Position numbers and translations under genes: made by a program
Shown here: positions 20,901 to 32,749 of the stretch, piece by piece
Numbering within the stretch: position 1 is the stretch's first letter
How the letters are laid out: each line of letters starts with the position of its first letter
The notes under the pieces: generated by a model
Told to the model about the DNA's origin: nothing
What the model saw: the letters and a program-made list of their open reading frames with translations, nothing else
Database searches by the model: none
Origin: Actinophytocola sp963825445
GTDB taxonomy: Bacteria > Actinomycetota > Actinomycetes > Mycobacteriales > Pseudonocardiaceae
DNA: 64,000 bases
Assembly: GCA_963825445.1 (NCBI GenBank)
Contig: CAWGTM010000015.1
Location: 186,001-250,000, forward strand
Direction of reading: 5' to 3'

Positions 20901-23900
20901 CCAGCCGGGCACCCGAGTCGGCCAGCACGTAGGCCAACCGGTCGGCCGGACTGTCGAGGTCCAGCGGCAGGTAGGCGGCCGCTGTCCGGAGCACGGCCAG
21001 CACCGCCACCACCATGTCGGCCGAGCGCGGGACGGCCACCGCCACCACGTCACCCTCGGTCGCACCGCGCGAGATCAGCAGGCGGGCCAACCGGTTCGCG
21101 GCCGCGTCCAGCTCCGCGTAGGTGAGCGTCTCGTCCTCGCACACCACGGCGATCGCGTCCGGCGTGCGGGTGACCTGCCTGGCGAACATCTCCGGCCAGG
21201 TCACCTCGTCGACCTCGACCGGGTCGGCGCCGAAGCCGGCCAGCAGACGTCGTTCGTCGTCGGACAGCAGGTCGAGCCGGCCGACCGGGACCGCGGGGTC
21301 GGTGGCCAGCAGGTCGAGCACTCGGGTCAGCCGGTCGGCGATCGTCGCGGCCGTCGCGGTGGGCACCCGCCGACGGTCGTGACTCACCTGCAGCGTCAGC
21401 CGGTCGCCGGGCAGCACGGTCAGCGCGAGCGGGTAGTGGGTGTCGCCGTGGAAGGACACGTCCGCCACCTGCAGCGGACCGGTGCCGGAGCGCAGCTCGC
21501 CCGTCGGGTAGTTCTCGAACACCACCAACGTGTCGAACAGGTCGCCGAGGCCGGCGAGGCGGTGCAGCTCGGCCAGCCCGACGTGGTGGTGGTCGAGCAG
21601 CTCCGCCTGAGCGTCCTGCAGTGCGGTGAGCACGTCGGCCAGCGACTGTGAAGGCCGCCACCGCACCCGCACGGGCAGGGTGTTCGCGAACAGGCCGACC
21701 ATCTCGGCATGCCGTCCACATCGGACGTCCGGCCGGACACGGTCGTGCCGAACACCACGTCGTCGCGGCCTGTCAGGTGTCCGAGCAGCAGCCCCCACGC
21801 GCCCTGCACGACCGTGCTGAGCGTGATCCCCAGCTCGCGGGCCATCGCGGTCAAGCGGTCGGTACCCGGCCGGCAGCTCGACGTGACGGTCCTCGGGCTC
21901 CACGGCGCCGTCGGCCGGCCCGACCAGCAGCGTCGGCTCCTCGAGCCCGTGCAGCGCGGTCCGCCACCGGTCGTGCGTGGCGTCGGTGTCCCGAGTGGAC
22001 AGCCAGGTCAGGTAGTCGCGGTAGGGCACGGCCGCGGCAGCCGCTCGCCCGCGTGCATGGCCAGCAGCTCGCGGATCATCACGGGGACCGACCAGCCGTC
22101 GGTCGCGATGTGGTGCATGGTCAGCACGAGCCACGAGCGGCCGGTGCCGCGGACCAGCGCGGCCCGCAGCAGCGGTGGCACGGCCAGGTCGAACCGCTCG
22201 GCCCGTTCGGCCAAGGCCACGGCCACGGGGTCGCCCTCGGCCTCCCGCCACGGCACGGACACGTGTCGTGCACCAACTGCACGGTCCGGCCGTCGGCCAG
22301 CTGCCGGAACGACGCCCGCAGCGGCGCGTGCCGGTGACCAGACCGTCTACCGCGCGCCGCATGGCCGCCGGGTCCACCTCGCCGCGCAGCTCGATCGTCT
22401 GCTGCACCTGGTAGATGTCGTCGGAATCGCCCGCGTCGAAGCCCGAGTGGAAGTACAGGCCCTGCTGCAGCGGGGACAGCGGCAGCACGTCGGCCACCGG
22501 GCCCAGCTCGTCGACTTCGGACTGGGACAGCGCGACCAGGGGGAAGTCCGACGGCGTGTGCCCGCCACCCTCCAGCGTGGACAGTGCCGGAGTGCGGTCA
22601 GCCACTCGTCCGCCAGCGCCGCGACGTCCTCGCCGTCGAGCACGAGACCGGGCCACGACAAGGTCGCGGTCAGCGCGCCGTCCGCGCCGACCAGCGCGTT
22701 GATCTCCAGGACATGCCCGAGCGGCATGCTCGGGTCCTGGGCGGCGTCGAGGCCGACCGGCGCCCACCGCGTCGGACCCGGCGAAGCGGCCGAGGTAGTT
22801 GAACAGGATCTGCGGGGTCGCCGAGCCGGCGCGCCGCTCCTTCACCCGCTTCACGGCCGTCTCGAGGTCGCCGGTCCCCGGGTCGAGCCGCACGGCGGGA
22901 ACGTGGTGAACCAGCCGACCGTGCGGGACAGGTCGGCGCCGGGCACCAGGTGCTCCTCGCGGCCGTGGCCCTCCAGCTCGACCGAGCAGCCCGGTGGTGT
23001 CGCGCCAGCGTCCGACCGCGACCGCGAGCGCGGTCAGCAGCACGTCGTTGACCGTGCCGTGGAACGCGGCCGGCACCTGGTGAGCAGCGGGAGTCGTCCG
23101 CCGGCCGGCAGTGCGACCGTGTGCGAACGGGCGGTGGCCGCGGTGTCCACCGCGGGGTCCAGCGGCCGGGAGCCGAGCGGCTCGGCCGGTGGCTCGCTCC
23201 ACAGTGGAGTGTCGACCGGTGCTTCGGTGGCCCAGTGCCGGAACGACGTGCCGACCGGCGCGGGTCGTCGCCGGCCGCGATCGAGGCCAGGTCTTCGGCG
23301 ATGATCCGCCAGGACACCCCGTCGACCACCAGGTGGTGCACGGCCAGCGAAGCGTGCCCGCGGTGGCGTCCCAGGTGGCGTGCAGCATCCTGCCGTCGCG
23401 CGGTGCGAGCCGGACGGCGGCGGGCGCGGACGCGATCAGCTCGGCCGCATCGACCGAACCGGTCGGCGGCACCTCGAGTGTCCACTCGGGAGTCAGTCGT
23501 GCGCGCAGCAGGTCGTGGTGGTCCAGCAGCCGCTGCAGCATCCCCGCGAGGTCGGCACCGGCGGGCACGCGGATGATGACCGACTGGTAGAAGCCGTCGA
23601 CCGACGGCCGTCGAGATCCCGCAGCCAGCGGATGATCGGCGTGGCCGGCACGGTGCCCAGCCCGTCACCCGTGGGCGCGGCAACCGGAGTGGCGGCCGTG
23701 GCGACCTCCGCGAGCGCGGCGACCGTGCGGTCGGCGGAACACGTCCCTCGGGGTGATGGTCAGGCCGGCGCGACGGGCGCGGCTGACCAGCTGGATCGCG
23801 ACGATGCTGTCGCCGCCCAGCTCGAAGAAGCTGTCGTGGACCCCGACCTCCGGCAGCCGCAGCACGTCGGCGAACGCCTCGGCCAGCACCCGTTCGGTGT

Positions 23901-26726
23901 CGGTGGTCGGCGCCGCGTCGCCGGCCAGGCCGGCCCAGTCCGGCTCCGGCAGGGCGCCTGGTGTCGAGCTTTCCGTTGGGGGTCAACGGCAACGGGCCGT
24001 CCACTGTGACCACGGCGGACGGCACCAGGTACTCCGGCAGGTCGGCCGCTCGCGTACCGCGCGCACGGTCGCCAGGTCGGTGGTGGTGACCACGTACGCC
24101 ACCAGTCGCAGCCCGCCCCGCTGGTCGGGGCGGGCGAGCACGGCCGCCTGCGCGACCTCCGGGTGCCGCAGCAGCACGCTCTCGATCTCGCCGGGCTCGA
24201 CCCGGTGGCCGCGGATCTTGATCTGACTGTCCGAGCGGCCGAGGAACTCCAGGTTGCCTTCGGCGGACCACCGAACCCGGTCGCCCGTGCGGTACATCCG
24301 GGAACCCGGTTCCCCGAAGGGATCCGCGACGAACCGTGCCGCGGTCAGCGCGGACCGGCCGAGGTAGCCCCGCGCCAGCCCGCGGCCGCCGACGTACAGC
24401 TCGCCCACCACCCCGACGCCCACCGGCACGCAGCGCGGAGTCCAGCACGTACAGGCGCGTGTTCGGGTCCGGTCCGCCGATCGGCACCGGACCGGACCAG
24501 CCGGGTTCGGCGAGCCACAGCGTGGAGTTCACGGTCGCCTCGGTCAGCCCGTACGCGACCACCACGCGCAGGGTCGGGGACCAGCGCGCCACCAGTTCGG
24601 CCGGCACGGCCTCGGTGCCGACCACCAGCACGCCGCCGGCCGGCAGCGTGCACTCGGCGGGCAGCGCGGCCACCAGCGACGGCGGCAGGATCATGTGCGT
24701 GACGCCGTGAAACGCGAGGTAGTCGGTCAGCTCCGGCCCGGCGACCCGCCGGTGCTCGGGGACCAGCACCACCCGCGCGCCGGTGCCGAGCGACATGCAC
24801 AGGTCCCACACGGCCACGTCGAACCCGACCGACGCGAACTGCGCCACCCGGCTGTCCGCGTTGACGCCCAACCGGTCGACGGCCGTCGCGATGAGACTGC
24901 CGATGCCGTCGTGGGTCACGACGACACCCTTGGGCCGTCCGGTCGAGCCGGACGTGTAGATCACGTACGCCGCGCCGTCGAGCGGAATCGCGATGTCCAC
25001 ATCGGACGAGTCGTAGGCGGACAGGTCGAGCGAGTCGAGCAGCAGCTGCGGGCCCGGGAATGTCGGCGGCGAGCGCGCTGGTCGTCAGCACCAGCCGGGC
25101 ACCCGCGTCGGTGGTCATGTACGCCAGGCGGTCGGCCGGGTGGTCGGGGTCGAGCGGCAGGTAGGCGGCACCCGCCTTCATCATCGCGAGCAGCGCGACC
25201 ACGAGGTCGGGCGTGCGCGGCAGCGCCACGGCCACCACGTCCTCGGGGGTGACGCCGCGGTCGATGAGCGCGCGGGCCAACCGGTTCGCGGCCGCGTTCA
25301 GCTCGGCGTAGGTCAGCGTCTGGTCCTCGCACACCAGCGCGACGCGTCGGGCACGCGCCGTGCCTGCCGCTCGACCGCGGCCGGCCAGGTGATCTCGTCG
25401 GTCTCGCGGGGCGACACGCCGAAACCGGTGAGCAACGAGCGGTCGTCAGCCGACAGCAGTTCCACAGAGGACAGTGACGCGTGCGGTGTCGTGACCAGCG
25501 CGTCGAGCACGGCGAGCAGGCCGCGCTCGTGGGTGGCGAGCACCACCGGCCCGCAGACCGCGGCGTCGGCGTCGAGGTCGAGGAGCGCGCCGCCGCCCGG
25601 CTGGTCGAGGACACTGATCGCCAGGTCGGTGAGCGGGCCGCGCCACACCCAGCGGCCCGACGTCGCGATGCCGGCGCCGAAGTCGATGCCGGCGCCGTAG
25701 CTGACCACGTTCACCACGGGCCCGGTGAGCGCGCCCACCTCGGCACCGACACCCAGCTCCCGGGCGAGTTCCTCGGCCCGGAACCGGCTGTGCGCGACGA
25801 CCGAACGCACCTCGGCGCCGACCGACGCGAGCAGTGTGTCCAGTGTGGACTCGCCCGATACGGGAACCCGCAACGGCAGGACGTTCGACGTCATGCCGGG
25901 CACGGTCCGAGCGGCCTCGCCGCTGCGGCCGGTCACCGGCAGCCCCAGCACGACGTCGGTCGCGCCGGTCACCCGGTGGACGTAGCCCGCGGCTGCCGCG
26001 ATGTACAAACGGGACGGTCGCACGCCCGCCCGCGCGGCGAACGCCCGCAGCCGCCCGTAAAGGTCGTCCGGCAGCACGACCTGTCGTCGCTCGATCCGTT
26101 CGGCCGACGTGTCCGGCCGGTCCAGCAGCCGCGTCGGTTCCGGCCGGTCGGCGAACACGTTCAGCCAGTGGGACCGGTCCGCCGCGAACTCCGCACTCGC
26201 GCGGTAGTCCGTCTCCGCGTCGGTGAGCCGGGACAGCGCCCAGTCTGCGTGCCGGTCGACGCCGGCGTACATCGCGCCCACGCGGTGGATGAGCAGGGTG
26301 ATGCCCACGCCGTCGATGGCGATGTGGTGATACAGCTGGTGCCACCACACGCGATCGTCGGCCAACCGCAGCAGCGCGTGATCGAACAGCGGACCGCGTT
26401 CCAGGTCCATCGGCCGGGCCCGCTCCGCGTGGATCCAGGCCAGCGCCGCACCGTCCGGATCGGACTCAGGCGGAAGTCCAGTACCGGCACGGAGATTCCT
26501 CGGCCGGCGTGACCACCTGCAGGGGTACGTCGTCGCGGACCTCGATCCGCACGTGCAGGCACTCGGCGTCCGCGAGCACCGACTTGACCGTCGCACCGAG
26601 CCGGTCGAGGTCGACCGGCCCGCGCAACTCCACGTAGGTCGCGATGTTGAAGGCGGTGCCGGCCGGGTCGATCTGCTGCGCGTACCAGACCCCGGCCTGG
26701 GCTCCCGTCAGCGGCAGCCCGGTCAC
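10815..26726 (-). CDS. Four-module non-ribosomal peptide synthetase for a hydroxamate siderophore (frameshifted in this sequence)
   Basis: About 5,300 residues when the frames are joined, from ATG 26726 to the stop at 10815. Domain order is C1-A1-T1-E1, C2-A2-T2-E2, C3-A3-T3, C4-A4-T4-C5. There is no thioesterase. It assembles a tetrapeptide whose first two residues should be D-configured. The stretch from about 23.5 to 12.26 kb is mostly one open frame apart from shifts near 23.3-21.7 kb and one near 12257. The 26.5-23.6 kb part has many single-base indels, although every core motif can still be found. It starts overlapping the binding-protein stop by four bases and ends overlapping mbtH, so the three share one iron-regulated transcript. 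A release route through the terminal C domain is inferred. Confidence 0.9.
15552..15584. repeat. Short palindromic in-frame insertion in NRPS A3
   Basis: Compared with A1, A2 and A4, module 3 has 11 extra codons (AVSMLDPASRS) here. The DNA contains a hairpin at 15554-15570, GACCTGC / GCAGGGTC with a two-base loop and one bulge. It keeps the frame and lies at a surface loop between core motifs A7 and A8, so it is probably tolerated. Confidence 0.5.
19196..19255. repeat. Dispersed hairpin repeat, copy 1, inside NRPS E2 domain
   Basis: About 60 bases that match 30825-30884: shared blocks AACTGTCGGTGCT, CCAGGGGTCCC, GGACC and TTTTGTCGGTG. It contains the hairpin TCCAGGG-GT-CCCTGGA. On the minus strand it is translated in frame as part of about 28 extra residues (including TDKTGPGTPGFNPSPEHRQF) that E1 lacks at the same place. 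Confidence 0.7.
19540..23650 (-). other. NRPS E1 and module 2: C2-A2-T2
   Basis: E1 carries HHLVVDGVSWRI and the epimerase-type FHGTVNDVLLTAL and NYLGRFAG stretches, so residue 1 should become D. C2 starts at about 22510 (LPLSPLQQGLYFHSGFD) and has an intact HHIATDGWS. A2 (about 21200-19760) has an intact core with YTSGSTGRPKG at 20741-20773. Its pocket reads D-V-W-D-T-G-A-V-N-K, which is not the usual serine or threonine code. T2 has LGGDSIIAIQ at about 19610-19640. Indels lie between about 23590 and 21715; the rest is clean. Confidence 0.82.
23740..26726 (-). other. NRPS module 1: C1-A1-T1
   Basis: The protein opens with a condensation domain (LPLTGAQAGVWYAQQIDPAG; active motif HHIAIDG), so chain initiation may involve acylation of the first residue. 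A1 (about 25440-23960) shows YTSGSTGRPKG at about 24930-24962. The specificity residues I read are D-V-W-I-V-G-A-V-N-K; I know no certain assignment, but modules 2 and 4 are similar. T1 has DSFFELGGDSIVAIQ at about 23800-23840. At least eight single-base indels occur here (for example near 26480, 26465, 25345, 25060, 24428, 24040 and 23960). E1 follows at about 23650-22520. Confidence 0.8.
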
Positions 26727-27739
26727 TGTTTCTGCTCGAGGAGGGGGACGAACTGGTCGATCGCGTACGGGATGCTCAGCACGGTGTTGAACGACAGCGC
26801 GGCGCCCACGTCAGGCTCCTCGTAGGGCACGAACATGGCCCGCTTCTCCTGTGCCACCGCGAGACCCTGGTAGATCGGGTCGGCCTCCATGTGGGTCCGG
26901 GCGGCGGCCGGGTCGTAGGAGAGCACCACCAGCAGGTCCTGGTCGATGAGGTCGGACCGCTCGTTGCTGATCTCGGCCGCGTTGTTCGTGCCGGCCGCCT
27001 CGTTGATCGAGTCCGGCACCTCGAAGCCCAGCTCCTCGAGGAACGCGGCCTTCGGGTCGGTCTGCTGGAAGATCGCGTACTGGCCCGGACTCGTACGGGT
27101 CGACCACGGCCACGGACTTGCCCTGCCAGTCCGGGTGTGCCTCGCGGACGGCCGCGAACTTCGCGTCGATGTCGCCGATCAGCTTGTTCGTCTCGTCTTC
27201 GAGGCCCATCGCCTTGCCGGCGAGCAGCGCCATGTCCTGCCACGGCGCGCCGTAGTCCTCGAAGCCGACCGGCTGGGCGACCACCGGCGCGAACTTCGAC
27301 AGCTCGTCGTACTGCTCCTTCGTCATGCCCGAGTACTGCGCGAGGATCAGGTCCGGGTCGAGGTTCAGGATCTTCTCGATGATGAAGTCGTCCCGCTCGC
27401 CGACGATCTCCGGCGGGGTGTCGCCCCACAGTTCCTTCGTCCAGGCGCACATGCCGTACGGCCGCTCGAGGAACCAGTCGATGGCGCCGACCGGCACCTC
27501 GCCGAGCGCCAGCACCACGTCCTGGTCGGACAGGCCGAGGGTGACGATCCGCTCCGGCTTCGCCGTGATCTCCGTGGTGCCGTACTTGTGTTCGACCGAG
27601 ACCGGGAACACCGATCCCGGCTCGCTCGCGTTGTCCGCCGGTGCCTTCCCGGCAGCGCTTCGTCGACGCCGCAAGCGGTGAGGACAAGGGCTGTGAGCAG
27701 CGGAATGAGTACGGCCAGGGGCCGCCGGGCGAGAGACAT
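26723..27739 (-). CDS. Ferri-siderophore ABC transporter substrate-binding lipoprotein, two frameshifts
   Basis: About 338 residues with a lipoprotein signal ending in LTAC (Cys23), then the two-lobed periplasmic-binding fold of FhuD/CchF-type proteins (PERIVTLGLSDQDVVLALG, IEKILNLDPDLILAQYSG). It captures the iron-loaded siderophore outside the cell and hands it to the FecCD permease. The frame breaks near 27652, just after the lipobox, and near 27090; single-base changes restore it. Start ATG 27739 has GAGGAG upstream. It is the first gene of the binding protein-NRPS-mbtH transcript, and the NRPS ATG overlaps its stop by four bases. Confidence 0.88.
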
Positions 27740-27763
27740 GGGCTCCTCTTGTGAGGTGAGGAC

Positions 27764-27782
27764 GAAGGTTAGGCGAACCTAA
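27764..27782. promoter_or_regulatory. IdeR/DmdR iron box 3
   Basis: GAAGGTTAGGCGAACCTAA matches the IdeR consensus very well. It lies 25 bases upstream of the binding-protein start and so should control the 17-kb binding protein-NRPS-mbtH transcript. Confidence 0.88.
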
Positions 27783-27798
27783 CACAGCGGCACCGCCC

Positions 27799-27817
27799 TG
27801 AGGTATACCTACCCTAA
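27799..27817. promoter_or_regulatory. IdeR/DmdR iron box 4
   Basis: TGAGGTATACCTACCCTAA is a weaker IdeR-type box, placed to control the permease genes on the plus strand. A TAGGGT hexamer nine bases before the permease ATG at 27842 could be a -10 element, which would make that transcript nearly leaderless. Confidence 0.7.
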
Positions 27818-27841
27818 GTAGGCGCGGGTAGGGTTGCTCAC

Positions 27842-28882
27842 ATGATCGAGGCCCCAGCGCCGGTGAGCGCGCGCACGCAGCGTGCTCGGCGATCCCGGCA
27901 CTGGGCGGTGATGTCGGCCTGCCTGGCCGTGGTGGTCGTGCTCTGCGTGCTGTCGCTCGCCATCGGCACCCGCTTCATCCCACCGGGCGACGTGCTGGAC
28001 ACGCTGCTCGGCCGCGGTCGCACGGACATCGACGCCGTGGTCTGGGGTGCCCGGCTGCCGCGCACGCTGCTCGCGCTGGTGGTCGCCGTGGCGCTCGGGC
28101 TGGCCGGCGCGATCATGCAGGCACTCACCCGCAACCCGCTCGGCGATCCCGGCCTGCTCGGCATCAGCGCCGGATCCGCGTTCGGCATCGTCATCGCGGT
28201 CGCCACCCTGGGGATCTCCTCGTTCTACGGCCTCATCTGGTTCGCCCTGGCCGGCGCGCTGGCCGCCAGCGCGGTCGTCTACGTCCTGGCGAGCGTCGGC
28301 CGAGGCGGCGCCACCCCCGTGAAGCTCGCGCTGGCCGGAGTGGCGATCACGGCGTTGATCTCGTCGATCACCAGCGGCATCACGTTGATCAACCCGGAGG
28401 CGCTGAACCGCTACCGGTTCTGGGCGGCCGGGTCGCTCGCCGGCCACGACACGAACGCGCTGCTCCGCGTGCTGCCGTTCGTCCTGGTGGGGGTGGCGCT
28501 CGCGCTGGCCTCGGCATCGTCGTTGAACAGCATGGCGCTCGGCGACGACGTGGCGAAGGCGCTCGGGCGGCGGGTCGGGCTGGTGCGCCTGCAGGGCGCG
28601 TTCGCCATCGCGCTGCTCACCGGGTCGGCCGTGGCGGTGGTCGGGCCGATCGTGTTCGTGGGCCTGGTGGTGCCGCACGTCGCGCGTGCCATCACCGGAC
28701 CGGACCAGCGCTGGCTGCTGCCGTTCACCATGGTGCTCGCGCCGATCCTCGTGCTGGCCGCGGACATCATCGGCCGGGTGATCAACCCGCCCGGCGAGAC
28801 CGAGGTCGGGGTCATCGTGGCATTCCTCGGCGCGCCGTTCTTCATCGCGCTGATCCGTCGGCGCAGGTTGGCGGAGCTGTGA
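27842..28882 (+). CDS. Iron-siderophore ABC transporter permease (FecCD family), first subunit
   Basis: A 346-residue membrane protein of the BtuC/FecCD family with the typical LAGAIMQALTRNPLGDPGLL and GISAGSAFG signatures after the second membrane segment, and GPIVFVGLVVPH before the ATPase-coupling loop. It forms the inner-membrane import channel with the next gene product. No ribosome binding site is clear before ATG 27842. Its stop overlaps the next gene start (GTGA). Confidence 0.93.
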   Translation: MIEAPAPVSARTQRARRSRHWAVMSACLAVVVVLCVLSLAIGTRFIPPGDVLDTLLGRGRTDIDAVVWGARLPRTLLALVVAVALGLAGAIMQALTRNPLGDPGLLGISAGSAFGIVIAVATLGISSFYGLIWFALAGALAASAVVYVLASVGRGGATPVKLALAGVAITALISSITSGITLINPEALNRYRFWAAGSLAGHDTNALLRVLPFVLVGVALALASASSLNSMALGDDVAKALGRRVGLVRLQGAFAIALLTGSAVAVVGPIVFVGLVVPHVARAITGPDQRWLLPFTMVLAPILVLAADIIGRVINPPGETEVGVIVAFLGAPFFIALIRRRRLAEL

Positions 28883-29932
28883 CGGACCTCAGGGGACTCA
28901 CCACGTTCCGGCTCCGCCGGCCGCCCGTGTCCGGTGTGCTGCGGCCCCGGCTGCTCCTGTCGGCCGTGGTGCTGCTGGGGATCGGGTTCCTGCTCTTCTG
29001 CCTGGGCATGACGATCGGCGACACGCGACCTGGGCCTCGGCCAGGTGATCGCCGCGCTGTTCAGCCAGGGCGAGTACTTGGACCAGGTGGTGGTCTACGA
29101 CTGGCGGCTGCCCAGGGCGTTGCTCGGGTTGCTCGTGGGGCTCACGTTCGGCATGTCCGGCGCGCTGTTCCAGACGATCACCCGCAACCCGCTCGCGAGC
29201 CCGGACGTGATCGGCATCTCCGGCGGCGCGAGCGTGGCCGTGGTGCTCGGCATCGTGTTCGGCGTCGGCGCGGGGCTCGGGTCCCAGACGCTCGGGCTGA
29301 TCGGCGGGATCGGTGCCGCCGTGTTGATCTACGTGCTCGCCTGGAACCGCGGCACCACCGGCTACCGGATCGTGCTGGTCGGCGTCGGGGTGTCGTGGAT
29401 GTGCGTCAGCGCCACCACGTACCTGCTGGCCAGGGCCGAGCTGTACGAGGCGCAGCAGATCGTCGGCTGGCTGGTGGGCAACCTCAACGACGCCACTTGG
29501 ACGAGCGTCACGCCGCTGCTGATCGCCTCCGCCGTGCTGGTGCCGATCGCGATCGTGCTGAGCGGGTGGCTCGGCAACCTGCACCTCGGCGACGACGTGG
29601 CCATCGGCCTCGGCACGCCCGTGCAGCACGCCCGACTGGTGCTGTTGCTCCTCGGCGTCGGCATGGTGGCGTTCGGCACGGCGGCGGCCGGGCCGGTGGC
29701 GTTCGTGGCGCTGGCGGCGCCGCAGATCGCCAAGCGGCTGGCGGGGACGGCGTCGCCGCCGCTGGTGACGTCGGGGATCACCGGCGCGATCGTGGTGCTG
29801 GGCAGCGACCTGCTCGCCAGGACCGTGTTCCCGAACACCCCGCTGCCGGTCGGTGTGATCACCGGCGTGCTGGGTGCCCCGTTCCTGCTCTGGCTGCTGA
29901 CCAGGGCCAACCGTGCCGGCTCCGGAGGATGA
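28879..29932 (+). CDS. Iron-siderophore ABC transporter permease (FecCD family), second subunit, one frameshift
   Basis: About 350 residues from GTG 28879, overlapping the stop of the first permease by four bases. The family signatures MSGALFQTITRNPLASPDVI and GISGGASVAV are present, with GPVAFVALAAPQI near the C-terminus. One extra C near 29026 (between MTIGDT and DLGLGQVIAALF) breaks the frame about 50 codons in; removing it restores a full-length protein. It pairs with the upstream permease to import the ferric siderophore. Confidence 0.9.
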
Positions 29933-29933
29933 G

Positions 29934-30737
29934 ATGACCGAGTTGCGAGCTACCGGGCTGCGGTTGGCCTACGACGACCGGGTGGTGGTCGAGGATCTCG
30001 ACCTGCTCGTGCCGCCCGGGCGGATCAGCGCGATCGTGGGCGCCAACGCGTGCGGCAAGTCGACGCTGCTGCGGGCGATGGCGCGGCTGCTGTCTCCGCG
30101 CTTGGGAACGGTGACGTTGGACGGCCGGTCGGTGCACGGCATGCCGACCCGCGAGGTGGCCAGGGAGCTGGGGATCCTGCCGCAGGCGCCGACCGCGCCG
30201 GACGGCCTGACGGTGATCGACCTGGTCACCCGGGGGCGGTCGCCGCACCAGAGCTGGTGGCGGCAGTGGTCGCCGGCCGACGAGGAGGCGGTGCTGTCCG
30301 CCTTGCGGGCGACGGAGCTGGTCGACCTGGCCGACCGTCCGGTGGACGAACTGTCCGGCGGGCAGCGGCAACGCGCGTGGATCGCCATGGCCATCGCGCA
30401 GGAGACGCCGATCCTGCTGTTGGACGAGCCGACCACGTTCCTGGACCTGGCGCACCAGATCGACGTGCTGGACCTGGTGGTGGACCTCAATCGTCGCGAG
30501 AACCGGACGGTGGTCATGGTGCTGCACGACCTCAACCAGGCGTGCCGCTACGCCGACCACGTGATCGCCATGAAGTCGGGGCGCATCGTGGCGCAGGGCG
30601 CGCCGGCCGAGGTGATCACCCCGGCCACGGTGGAGGCGGTCTTCGACGTCCGTTGCCAGGTGACGTCCGACCCGGTGAGCGGCACCCCGATGATCATCCC
30701 CACGGGCCGCCACCACAGCGCCCAGCCGGTGGCCTGA
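29934..30737 (+). CDS. Iron-siderophore ABC transporter ATP-binding protein (FepC/FecE type)
   Basis: A 267-residue ATPase. Walker A is GANACGKST near residue 38, the signature LSGGQRQRAWIAMAIA near 140 and Walker B ILLLDEPTTFLD near 162, with VLHDLNQA as the H-loop. ATG 29934 is preceded by GGAGGATGAG and starts one base after the permease stop, so the three import genes form one operon. It energises uptake of the siderophore made by the neighbouring NRPS. Confidence 0.95.
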   Translation: MTELRATGLRLAYDDRVVVEDLDLLVPPGRISAIVGANACGKSTLLRAMARLLSPRLGTVTLDGRSVHGMPTREVARELGILPQAPTAPDGLTVIDLVTRGRSPHQSWWRQWSPADEEAVLSALRATELVDLADRPVDELSGGQRQRAWIAMAIAQETPILLLDEPTTFLDLAHQIDVLDLVVDLNRRENRTVVMVLHDLNQACRYADHVIAMKSGRIVAQGAPAEVITPATVEAVFDVRCQVTSDPVSGTPMIIPTGRHHSAQPVA

Positions 30738-30824
30738 CCTCCGCGAGTCGTACCGTATTACGACAGCGAGTCGTACCGAACCGGGCCCGCGCACCTGTCC
30801 ACAGGCAAGATCCAGACCGACCGG

Positions 30825-30884
30825 AACTGTCGGTGCTGACCTCTACGATTGATGCCAGGGGTCCCCGGACCCCTTTTGTCGGTG
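30825..30884. repeat. Dispersed hairpin repeat, copy 2
   Basis: About 77% identical by eye to the copy inside the NRPS (19196-19255). Here it is intergenic, 90 bases after the importer ATPase gene. Just upstream, around 30743-30775, two direct copies of GCGAGTCGTACCG occur. Confidence 0.7.
30858..30877 (+). terminator. Hairpin with T-run after the importer operon
   Basis: GGGGTCC-CC-GGACCCC followed by TTTT has the form of an intrinsic terminator and lies at the right place to end the permease-ATPase transcript. It is the core of the dispersed repeat, so the repeat may act as a mobile terminator. Confidence 0.6.
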
Positions 30885-30986
30885 CTTGCGGCTACCTTGC
30901 CAGCGGGTCCCTGTCCTCGCGAAGTTTGCCGGCAGTTTCGCGCCGGTCGGGCCGCGGCTGTCGGACAGCGGCGATACCTTCGCGCC

Positions 30987-31391
30987 ATGGACGAGGAGTT
31001 CGAGCACGTCTACGCGGAGAACGAGCGCTACGACGGGCCGAAGGCGGGCGTGGCCGATGTGAACGGCGCGCCGCACTACTTCCACTGGGCGTGGAGCCCC
31101 GAGCGGCCCGACGCGGGTGACGACGAGTTCCTGGTCTGGCCGATCGACGCGGAGACGCTCGCCCTCGAGCGGGAACGGTGGCGCATCTTCGCCACGTGGC
31201 ACGAGTTCGGGTTGGGCCAGGGCGTGTCGAAGGAAGCCGACGCCCGGTATGCCGAGCTGAGCGAGATCCTCGAGGACAGCGGCAAACCGCCGCAAGGAGC
31301 GCGGATCCTGCGAGCGGAGTGGAAGTTCCGCGACGACGACCTGCCCCGCTACCGGGTCGACAGCACCGACTTCGTGGTCCGCTGGAAGTGA
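30987..31391 (+). CDS. Conserved hypothetical protein
   Basis: A 134-residue soluble acidic protein with no signal peptide or membrane segment. It is rich in Trp, Glu and Arg (HYFHWAWSPERPDAGDDEFL; ERERWRIFATWHEFGLGQG). I do not recognise the family, although the composition and codon use are those of a real gene. Start ATG 30987 is the first in frame. A strong hairpin right after its stop ends the transcript. Confidence 0.7.
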   Translation: MDEEFEHVYAENERYDGPKAGVADVNGAPHYFHWAWSPERPDAGDDEFLVWPIDAETLALERERWRIFATWHEFGLGQGVSKEADARYAELSEILEDSGKPPQGARILRAEWKFRDDDLPRYRVDSTDFVVRWK

Positions 31392-31393
31392 TC

Positions 31394-31435
31394 GGGGTGC
31401 CGTGCCGCCGCCTTGTTTCGGCGACACGGCACCCC
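31394..31435. terminator. Bidirectional terminator hairpin
   Basis: GGGGTGCCGTG at 31394-31404 pairs with CACGGCACCCC at 31425-31435, and an inner CGCCG/CGGCG stem extends it. It lies between the convergent hypothetical gene (plus) and chitinase gene (minus), directly after one stop and nine bases before the other. Confidence 0.8.
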
Positions 31436-31443
31436 GGGCTCGG

Positions 31444-32691
<1,248 letters not shown>

Positions 32692-32749
32692 CGTTCTCCT
32701 CGAATGCAGGGGGTCGGCGCCTGTGGTCGAGATCCCACTGTCCACTATG

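Noticed and set aside
20020..21651. Long open frames antisense to the NRPS, some over 500 codons, also antisense to other genes
   Set aside because: In GC-rich DNA the strand opposite a gene often stays open. These frames are arginine- and proline-rich, have no domain motifs, and lie opposite clearly conserved NRPS domains.
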